Source: Ornithodoros turicata (Eukaryota; Arthropoda; Arachnida; Ixodida; Argasidae). Taken from it: 64,000 bases of DNA. The DNA lies in the NCBI RefSeq assembly GCF_037126465.1, contig NC_088204.1, positions 21,024,804 through 21,088,803 of the forward strand, in the 5' to 3' direction. Below, piece after piece: positions 56,901 through 64,000 of the stretch; the first letter of the stretch is position 1; the number at the start of each line of letters is the position of its first letter. Position numbers and translations under genes: made by a program. The notes beneath the pieces were generated by a model that was not told the DNA's origin, searched no databases, and saw only the letters and a list, made by a program, of their open reading frames with translations.

Positions 56901-59900
56901 TTTCTAATACTCCTCACAACAACTGTGCAAAATATTTCTGAAGAAATCGTATCGCACGATTTATAATCGACTTTTTTCTATGCCGCAATTGGTCCTGAGT
57001 AAAGGCCGCAGCGAGCTCTCGCGTGACGTGCATAAGAGCGATGCCGCACGTGACTTGCGCATGCCTGTTTGCGCGATAGTTGATTGTTGCGTGCTAGAAT
57101 TTGTCCATTATGAAGTTTTTGAGTAGCAATCACGCGTTATGTAGACTAAAATGCACAGTAGCATCAATGTAGACACAGGTATCACGACGTAGCCTTCTGT
57201 TCAGTACACTCATAGACAAAAACACCTCTCTGCACCCCCAGCAACGGCGCAGTCCTCCGCTCCACTTTGTCCATTGGGGACGTCATGCTCACGTGACGGC
57301 TGACGTACATAGAGGAGCCTTGGGGCAAGGAGTATGCGAGGGAGAAAAACGAAACCGGATGTCTTCAGAGGAGTATTTTTTATTAGATATCTCGAAAACC
57401 ACGCCATTTTGTGAGCTGAAACTTTCCACGCAGCATGTAAGTCTCCGTGGCAGTTGGAAAAAATCAACTTCCGGTTTTCCCGGACTGTCCCTTTAAAGTC
57501 CTAAACGAACTTTACCTAACCTAACCTAACCTAGCCTAACCTTACCACCATATCCACCTAACCAAAACCGACTCTCAGACCTTTATCAAAGTTTCTTATG
57601 CCTACATACACGGACTCTTTCCCTTCTTCGCATGCGTGACACTGAGGGTTCAAAAGCCTATTAGGATGGGGTCTCTTTTATTCTTCTTTTCATGGGCAGG
57701 GAGACTGAGTGGTCTTTGCGGCTCTTCGGGTCGCGTAGTACTCGGGCGAGGTAAGATGACAACCCCCCACCACCGCCACCGCACATACACATGAAACTCC
57801 AGCACCTTCAAAATGAATATCCCGCGCAAACCCACTGTTATTTTACATTTAGGGCACTCGATAACAACAGAGGCCAACGTTAAGGGTCAGTTTATACATT
57901 GGATTTCCCTCTTTCACCTCCCCCACTACGCGCTCCGACAAAGGAACCGAGGGTCTGAATCTATCCCCTGGTTAGGTATAAAGCTTGCCATTGAAGTCAC
58001 GGAAAAGGGATACTTGGCTCTCCAAGCACCAATTCGTAGATGCTTCCACGGGCAGTATATTCCGACTATTCTCTAGAGATCTGGCCTAGGATTTTCCCTC
58101 TCCCTCGCGCGCCCCGCCCACCCGGAGCGCGCCAATGGGAGGACGCGTGGGCGGAGTCGACTTTCATTGCCATCTGGGGGCAGAGGTTCGAACGTAGACG
58201 GAGACGTGCTTTTCGCGATGCTACGTCCACTGGGTCGTTCCATTCACCATGGCCCTGACTTGGCCCGTGTTCCATAGATTGCGCTGCTCGATCTGTGAAT
58301 TTAGGGACGCGCGTTCCTTGGGACCACGAAAATGGTCGGCGATAAGTACTGCGTCTGAGCGATGCTTGCGTTTGTATGTTTGTTTGTTTTTGCTTTTAAT
58401 GAACGTTTTATGATGGCTTGTTTTTGCTTTTAATAAACGCTTCATGATCGGCGTCTCTGAGCGATGCCCGCGTTTGTTTGTTTGTTTTTGCTTTTAATGA
58501 ACGTTTTATGATGGCTTGTTTTTGCTTTTAATAAACGCTTCATGATCGGCGTCTCTGAGCGATGCCCGCGTTTGTTTGTTTGTTTTTTTGCTTTTAATAA
58601 ACGCTTCATGATCGGCGTCTCCGAGCGGTGCCCGCGTTTGTTTGTTTGTTTGTTTTCGCTTTTAATGAACGTTTTATGATGGCTTGTTTTTGCTTTTAAT
58701 AAACGCTTCATGATCAGCGTCCTTGGGCGATGCCCGCGTTTGTTTGGTTTATTAAACATATGGAACACGCGTTGTCAGAATGATCTTGATAAGACGTCCG
58801 CAGAATCGTTGCGCCCGTGTTTGGTTGATAGTAGGGCGTTCTTTGGCGTGTGCCTTCCCTGACTACAGTGTGACAACAGGGTTTCAGAGGACAGCCCTCA
58901 ACCCCATGTACTGTTGTCATCGCCAACAAAAGCCTGTCCATGCAGTTCCTTGCAATAAATGTCATGTGCATTAATTTCGCAGCCCGCTGTGGTCAGTTGC
59001 ATGCGTCTCCTGGTTTCACATAGAAAGATGATGCGCGCCTAGTCGATTGACAGCGGTACGGTGCCACCAAAGTTTAATGAAAGAAACCACCAAAACAGTA
59101 GTTTTCTGTCGTCATTAGCCAGCATTACCTAACATACGCACAGAAACGGCCTGGGCGTCTCGTCAAAGTCCTTCTGTAACAACGTGTGTCATCATGTTTA
59201 GTAAAAGGGGGAAAAGAACCAGAGTCTTCTGTCGGCATTACCTCCTAAACGTACGCACAAAAACGGCACGGGCATGGAATCTTATCAAATTCCTTTAGTG
59301 ACAACACATGTCGCATGGCGCAGTTAAGACATAAAGGGGGTATGAAAGAGAGAGGAAAAAAAAAAAAAAACGCAGAGGGAAACAGTCCATAATGACGCAT
59401 TGTCCCGCGAAACGACAAAAAAACAAAAGCGGGGCATACCTCTCGCCGCCCGCGTCCGGTCCACAGCGCCTCGCACACGAATCGCATGACATGCTCAATA
59501 AAAGGGAAGGCACACGCCAAAGAACGCCCTACTATCACCCAAACACGGGCGCAACGATTCCGCGGACGTCTTATCAAGATCATTCTAACAACGCTGTTCC
59601 ATATGTTTAATAAAGCAAACAAACGCGTGCATCGCCCAAGGATGCCGATCATGAAGCGTTTATTAAAAGCAAAAACAAGCCATCATAAAACGTTCATTAA
59701 AAGCAAAAACAAACAAACAGACAAACGCGAGCATCGCTCAGACGCAGTACTTCGCCGACCATTTTCGTGGTCCCAAGGAACGCGCGTCCCTAGGTTAGGT
59801 TCACAGATCGAGCAGCGCCATCTCATCGCGAAAAGCACGTCTCCGTCTACGTTCGAACCTCTGCCCCCAGATGGCAATGAAAGTCGACTCCGCCCACGCG

Positions 59901-62900
59901 TCCTCCCATTGGCGCGCTCCGGGTGGGCGGGGCGCGCGAGGGAGAGGGAAAATCCTACGCCCCGTGACGTCAGGGCGGGGAAATGTGGGCGCGGCCTTTT
60001 CGCCTGATTTCCTTCCGTCTCCAGCCGCAGACCGCTGCCACGACAAAAGCTCGATTTGAACTGAAAGGACAGGAGAGTTGTTTGGGGTTAGAAGTTCCCG
60101 TCAGACAATTTATTCCAATTACGCTGAAGAGGGAATTTCCGTTTAAGGCAAACAGTTAGGTGCTTTACCATCCCTGCCTGATAAACATTGCTTGTAAAAA
60201 AAAAAAAAAAAAAAAGAAAGCGCCATGACGTGTAGTACGGAACGCAGAGAGAGGAGTTAGAACAACAAGGCATAAAATACAGGGTATGCACACATACGTT
60301 GAGTATAACCACGGCTGCGCATGTAAAGCAATGTCGGTATATTCTATCTGCGCACACCCTGTACCAGTGGTATAGCCAGAGGTGGGGTATGGGGGCTTCG
60401 ACGCCCCCCCCCCCCCCCACACACACACAAACACACGAAATCGTACCTTTGTGAGAGGGGAAAAGAGAGTGGAGTTCCCTCCCCCATATAAAGTTGCCAC
60501 AGAACCCTTCCAGGAATATCGCTTGCTACGCTGCTGCCCTGGACAATGCACGTATGAATACTTTCAAATACGAGCCAGGCTTCAAGTTGCTCATATGTAT
60601 TGGTTAGTGCAGTGGTTCTCAACTTACGTTATAGGAGGGAGTACATGTCTGTGCCAGCTCAGCCTTAAGGATCCTACACTTGGAAGCGACTTTCTAGAAG
60701 GCGTCAGGTGAACTAGATGTCGTACAAGTATTGAATGATTTATTTTTAATTACAATTTAATTACGTATATGTTGCTTAGTCATAAGGTGTCGGCATCAGT
60801 TTTGCCAGACTCATTGGACAACTTGACAGTACTTCTCCGACAATAATGCATTGTAGGATTACAACTGATTGTTGTAAATGAATAAAGTACCAACTTGTGC
60901 CTGTTGGTCACACATGATAAAATCGCTAAACACAGTGCTAAAAACACTAAGGACGACACAGGACAGTGCAGTGCAGTGCGTCCGTCCTGTGTCGTCCTTA
61001 GTGTTTTTAGCACTGGTTTTAGCGATTTTATCATGATTCTTGTGAAGCTGAATTCAATGTAGCCAGGGGAGTTCTTCAAAGTTCCTAACCGAACAGAACT
61101 TTCATTGTGCGTGCGGGGGGGGGGGGGGGGGGGTGCAATTTTTTTTTCATTTGTCCCCCTTGAGGCAAAAGGCGCCGGCCCTGATCAGGAACCCCACGTG
61201 GTGAGGTTCGATTGTCGGTAGAGCCAGCCAATACCTGTTGGCTCTACTATATTTACAACGAGCGCCTGCAGCAGCACCTTGGTCCAGCGATCCGATGCCA
61301 ATCCTTATGACTATAACGAGATGTGGGAAGCAGTCGGATGCAAAGGCTTGCCGAGGTCGAGCGGTTGTGCCACAAAATCACCACAGTTAAGAATCCACAA
61401 AATTAAAACCCAGACGCTCGGAATCCCAAACCACTACACTATGATGCCAGAACAAGCACGAGAAAACTCTGACACCATACTTGGGCTAACTTTGGTTAGC
61501 CCAAGTTGCCTAACCGTAAATTAACCAACGTCGCTTCATTCTGTGTTGCTCCAGCGCGTCCACCCTACTAAACCAAACCGTTGCTAAGATGCGCATTTCA
61601 TTCACTAAGGCTACTTTAACCGACATCGAAGACACGTGAAGCTGACAGGTTGCTCAGTGATATTGCTATTCTGAAACATGGCAATTCTGAGACCTCGCGG
61701 ATATCGGCTTTCAAACTGTAATTTGGGATTTTGTTATTGTGGATTTTAAAATATGGGTTTTTTAACGCCGGAATGTCGTGGCATATGCAGTGAGCGTGCT
61801 TTCACTCTCGGCACCTCGCGGAACCTAAGGACACGACTCGCGGAACCCCCAGGTTTCGCGGATCCACTGGGTTAGGACATGGATTGCACGTTATTCTTCT
61901 CTGGTACTTTCCAGTAAACCTACACAACTCTGCATGAGCCAAAACCGGCTGACCACCCGACTTATTTCCTTACAGAATTCCAGGAACTAAAGTAGTCTAC
62001 CTGCCAGTGATAGCTGTAAGGAAGAAGTTCAGAAAACACGGCATCGGAAAATTCCTCCTCGAGGTAGGACAACATATTAAGGACTCTAAAGGTAGCAGCT
62101 GTCACGGTATCCCTGTGTACCTAAGGCACTGCTTCTTTTCTTTCAGCGTCTAAAGAGCCCACTTGTTGTGGGTCCGTACGACGCCATAGTTGTGCGAACC
62201 CCACCGAGCTCGGTACATTTCTTCATGAAAAACAATTGGACCAATGACATCATTCTCAACAGCCGCTTTAGGTTGGGAACGTCGCTGTTTTTGTTCTCAT
62301 CTTTCCGTGTATTTGTATACCTTCGTAAACGTTCATCAAATTTTCTTGCACGAAAATATTGCAGGGAGCTCGAAGAGATTCCGAATACTGGCATTTCATT
62401 GTGCTACCTTCCGCCATTTGACGGTAATTTTTTTTTACAAATTATTTACCGTGTGTTCACACGAACGGCATCCTCACAGAATACTCTTGCGAAAAAAAAA
62501 AAAAACTGCTCAGTAAAAAATCGGGAGTGGCGCACTGTCGTCTGCTACGGAATATTTTTGTATCTTGGCAGCAGAAAGCTATGACCTTTTTCGCATCTTC
62601 TGCTGGGGTACCGGCAACACCACCTAGATACAGAAAGCCTGCGCGCTCGTCGACGTGATGTAACAATTAAGAGTCAGCCAATCAGGATCGTATTTTCAAC
62701 GGCCGTAGCCAATGACGAACGTGCTTTCACCGGTCGTGGCCATGGACAAGAACAACCGTCGTCTGCGAGTTGTGATTGAACGTCCCTGCGTACTAAATGG
62801 GAAAACTTGGAAATGAAGCGCAAAACGGTCTCAATCTTTCTCAAAACCGATTTTCTGGAAAGCGTCTTGCACTTGTCTAAATATCTAGGTCTGCATGTTC

Positions 62901-63977
62901 CATCAGGTGAGCCGCAATCATTTGCGGGTTCTTGAATTCGCAGAACGGTGAATCGCAGTAGCAGACTGAAAAAGGGAGAGGAGGCAATGCGCAGGCTTTC
63001 TCTATTTACAGGGTTAGTCTAGCAAACGTTACACATTTCGACTGCATCGTAAAAATAGAAGACGGGCTTTAGCCAACCCCAAGCTTCGCAGACTGATAGC
63101 CATTTGTCTGAAGTTTCGTTAGATTTTTTTTGTGAGCGTTATGGTCCTGTAGAAGAAAAATTAAAAATCAAGCAAAATCTCTCTATGCATTTTCTATGGC
63201 CAATCTCACTCAAAAGTCGCCATTTTCTCCTGCGTGCGCTTCACTTTCATTTCACCACACACAGGTGGCGTCAACATACAGAAGAAGAGGATTGGTGCAT
63301 AACGTCAGAATGGACATGTCACATCGTTCTAGGCAGCGCCGCCTGTGTGAGGTGATGTGAATGTGAAGCAGACACAAAAAAAAAATGGTGTGTTTGCGTG
63401 AGATAGGCCATTGAAATTGCATGGGACGAGATTTTGCTTGATTTTTAATTTTCTTTCTACATGACCATAGTGCTTACAAAAAATTCCAATAAAACTTCAG
63501 ACAAATGGCTATCAGTCCTCAAAGTTTGGGGAAGGCTAAACCCAGTCTTCTATTTTTACGATGTGATTGAAATGTGTAACGTTTGCTAGACTAACCCGTA
63601 GGTGGTGTTGGTACTGAGGACGGTTGCTTGCTGCTTGTGCGAATACACGGTAGAGTGACTAGAGTCAACTTTGTTTCAAAGTAAACTGCCACAGACATTG
63701 GGTTGTTTTAGGTCACTACCCTCCCCTACCTGGAACTCAAGAATGGAATCGTCCGGAAACGATCTCCAACATGGAGGATGAAATTGATCGTTGGTGAGCG
63801 AAAAGATATCGCATTTAAAAAAAAAAAATCTGACAAATTTATCTGATTTGGCATCGCCGTTCGTTGCATATACCAATGTGCTCCTATTTCAGGAAGCAGA
63901 AATCTTTGGAAGCATATCAGTGCCAGGTCACCTGTTTAACCAGATTACAGCAGGAAGTGATGAGGCTAAATGCTCTC
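47630..63977 (+). CDS. multi-exon gene with GNAT acetyltransferase-like domain, partial
   Basis: Eight exons join without a frame break: 47630-47915, 51953-52147, 53250-53417, 54361-54543, 61976-62063, 62147-62271, 63695-63793 and 63893-63977. The product begins Ser/Thr-rich, becomes acidic, then basic, then enters a GNAT-like fold. VVYLPVIAVRKKFRKHGIGK provides beta4 and the acetyl-CoA-binding Arg-x-x-Gly-x-Gly loop, and YDAIVVRTPPSSVHFFMKNN resembles the beta5-alpha4 segment. The tail is predicted helical and coiled-coil-like. GNAT enzymes transfer an acetyl group from acetyl-CoA to amines or lysines; the substrate here is unknown. The gene continues past 63977, and its 5' exons were not found. 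I do not recognise the orthologous family. Confidence 0.8.
48125..48475 (+). repeat. CCAAT-box-bearing repeat, copy B
   Basis: Carries AGAGTCAGCCAATCAGGATC and GGTAGCCAATCACGAACGTG, and continues with CAGCGGTCGTAGCCATGGAG. It is in the intron between exons A and B, sense to the gene. Confidence 0.7.
49183..49836. mobile_element. GGTTAGTCTA TIR element, older copy
   Basis: GGTTTAGTCTATACTGTACG and further AACATTACACATTTCGATCG are mirrored at the right by CGATCGAAATGTGTAATGTT and GCTAGATTAACTC. Same family as 63011-63597. No transposase. Confidence 0.65.
51953..52147 (+). CDS. GNAT-type gene, exon B (acidic)
   Basis: Acceptor GCCATTTTCCAG, 195 bases, donor GTACGC. The peptide includes HRMHTKDSVDDDGMEERI and SDVFSEDSDPDSE and is strongly acidic. 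The first base completes the Arg codon begun in exon A. Length is a multiple of three with the same phase on both sides, so it could be skipped without frameshift. A poly-A stretch just after the donor makes a spurious Lys-rich extension. Confidence 0.72.
52281..52633. repeat. palindromic repeat in intron B-C
   Basis: GGAATGAAAGATGCCGTTAC with ATACAAAAGGTACGAGATTC at the left is mirrored by GTAACGGAATCTTTCATTC at the right. The interior has CCCATTGGTCCC and GACCAATCAGAGG, CCAAT boxes in opposite orientations. A single related arm follows at 52765-52970. Confidence 0.7.
53250..53417 (+). CDS. GNAT-type gene, exon C (basic, low complexity)
   Basis: Acceptor GTGAGAACAG and donor GTAATT give 168 bases in the phase demanded by exons B and D: YGPAPSASTDCGSKVTTPQL, then an Arg/Thr/Gln-rich segment to LGTAIAHL. 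A competing frame looks like a coiled coil (LQRHSYLKQQ) but would not join exon D. Moderately supported. Confidence 0.5.
54361..54543 (+). CDS. GNAT-type gene, exon D (start of the GNAT region)
   Basis: Acceptor TTTCCTGCAG, 183 bases, donor GTACTT. The peptide starts DMEEEEDAEDMFTKGLEGFL, then AVASRKRERVRAASNWCL and AGPEHRLLACATFTKNY. The last strand should pair with the core of the acetyltransferase fold encoded by exon E. It exits two bases into an Arg codon that exon E completes. Confidence 0.82.
54544..58086. other. first half of intron D-E
   Basis: No exon of matching phase was recognised in this part. It contains poly-G at about 54953-54966, T-rich tracts, and the (CCTAA)n block at 57515. 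An intact-looking 120-codon minus-strand frame at 55210-55572 has no motif. Confidence 0.4.
57515..57542 (+). repeat. interstitial (CCTAA)n telomere-like block
   Basis: Five CCTAA-type units with one change (CCTAG). TTAGG is the common arthropod telomere repeat. The block is short and internal, so it is either a healed break, a chance run or part of an element. Confidence 0.7.
58087..59957. mobile_element. 1.87-kb foldback element with unequal tandem arms
   Basis: Left TAGGATTTTCCCTCTCCCTC is mirrored by GAGGGAGAGGGAAAATCCTA at the right end. The arms correspond through GCGCGCCCCGCCCACCCGGA, CGTCTCCGTCTACGTTCGAA and TGATCTTGATAAGACGTCCG. The left arm carries about three tandem copies of a unit of about 112 bases containing TTTTAATAAACGCTTCATGA (58381-58745), while the right arm carries one. 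No transposase and no clear target duplication. It lies in intron D-E. Confidence 0.82.
60913..61035. repeat. 123-bp near-perfect palindrome
   Basis: CATGATAAAATCGCTAAA, then GTGCTAAAAACACTAAGGAC, pairs with GTCCTTAGTGTTTTTAGCAC, then TTTAGCGATTTTATCATG. The loop is CAGTGCAGTGCAGTGCG-like. It resembles a small MITE or a structured RNA hairpin. Confidence 0.8.
61976..62063 (+). CDS. GNAT-type gene, exon E (acetyl-CoA motif)
   Basis: Acceptor ATTTCCTTACAG, 88 bases, donor GTAGGA. Encodes IPGTKVVYLPVIAVRKKF and RKHGIGKFLLE: a strand followed by the Arg-x-x-Gly-x-Gly pyrophosphate-binding loop and the start of the next helix, which is motif A of GNAT enzymes. Ends in phase 0. Confidence 0.9.
62147..62271 (+). 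CDS. GNAT-type gene, exon F (C-terminal part of the fold)
   Basis: Acceptor CTTTTCTTTCAG, 125 bases. Encodes RLKSPLVVGPYDAIVVRT, then PPSSVHFFMKNNWTNDIILN. The Phe-Phe-x-x-Asn-Asn-Trp segment corresponds to the usual Phe-Tyr-x-x-x-Gly-Phe of GNAT motif B. The donor GTTGGG is weaker than consensus, but the exit phase fits exon G. Confidence 0.88.
62640..62990 (+). repeat. CCAAT-box-bearing repeat, copy C
   Basis: AGAGTCAGCCAATCAGGATC and AGCCAATGACGAACGTGC as in copies A and B. It sits in intron F-G of the GNAT-type gene, directly before the TIR element at 63011. Confidence 0.7.
63011..63597. mobile_element. GGGTTAGTCTAGC TIR element in intron F-G
   Basis: GGGTTAGTCTAGCAAACGTT and TACACATTTCGACTGCATCG mirror the right end, which runs AACGTTTGCTAGACTAACCC. 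Arms extend about 270 bases each, so it is almost entirely hairpin. No transposase. Target duplication unclear. Confidence 0.8.
63695..63793 (+). CDS. GNAT-type gene, exon G
   Basis: Using the acceptor AAACTGCCACAG, the 99-base exon reads HWVVLGHYPPLPGTQEWN, then RPETISNMEDEIDR, and ends within a Trp codon at donor GTGAGC. The next AG, 16 bases later, would put the junction out of phase with exon F, so this acceptor is preferred. Confidence 0.78.
63893..63977 (+). CDS. GNAT-type gene, exon H (coiled coil), gene continues
   Basis: Acceptor TCCTATTTCAG, 85 bases, donor GTAAGT. Encodes KQKSLEAYQCQVTCLTRL, then QQEVMRLNAL, a heptad-like helix. Ends in phase 0, with at least one more exon beyond the window. 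Confidence 0.82.
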
Positions 63978-64000
63978 GTAAGTGTAATTGCAATTTTGGG

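Noticed and set aside
63711..63793. Exon G starting at the acceptor TTGTTTTAG
   Set aside because: Would place the junction with exon F out of phase and give an early stop; the upstream acceptor keeps frame through three exons.

Overview
This is a repeat-dense stretch of an animal nuclear genome, most likely an arthropod and probably a chelicerate such as a tick. Genes are split by introns, the one recognisable conserved gene is an animal novel-type protein kinase C (PKC), a short run of the arthropod telomere motif (CCTAA)n is present, and the transposon mix (Ty3/gypsy, L1/Tx1-like and CR1/jockey-like LINEs, mariner/pogo-type MITEs, hAT-like MITEs, foldback elements) fits. The species assignment is inference. 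Nothing bacterial or plasmid-like is present.

Two multi-exon genes are supported by reading frames that stay in phase across splice sites. (1) Minus strand, 31368 down to 27466: the start codon, C2 domain, C1A and C1B zinc fingers of a PKC-epsilon/eta-type kinase in seven exons. The kinase domain is not recognisable anywhere in the window, so its exons probably lie beyond the left edge. Two of its introns appear to start with GC instead of GT. (2) Plus strand, 47630 to beyond 63977: a gene in at least eight exons encoding a Ser/Thr-rich, acidic and basic N-terminal part, a GNAT acetyltransferase-like domain and a C-terminal coiled-coil-like helix. I do not recognise its family. Both its first and its last exons are outside what I could find.

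Layout. 1-11 kb: no convincing gene; a dispersed repeat broken by a hairpin, a pogo-like MITE, a CR1-like LINE scrap and inverted repeats. 11.3-15.3 kb: a decayed L1/Tx1-like LINE with a hAT-like MITE inserted in it (8-bp target duplication). 16.1-20.7 kb: a decayed Ty3/gypsy retrotransposon with two LTRs. 21-27.4 kb: nested MITEs, including a second hAT-like MITE inside a palindromic element. 27.4-31.4 kb: the 5' half of the PKC gene. 31.7-37.4 kb: mariner scrap, third hAT-like MITE, a 3.27-kb element with about 1.2-kb inverted arms, and a gypsy scrap. 40.9-42.0 kb: seventeen 65-bp tandem units, nearly all carrying a CACGTG palindrome. 43-47.6 kb: palindromic repeats. 47.6-64 kb: the GNAT-type gene with introns full of foldback and MITE sequence.

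The most unusual signal is a set of three hAT-like non-autonomous elements, each with a clean 8-bp target-site duplication. Their inner ends are built from a short simple motif that differs between them (GGATGC-type, GGTTCG-type and GGGCC-type). A partial fourth copy sits in a PKC intron.
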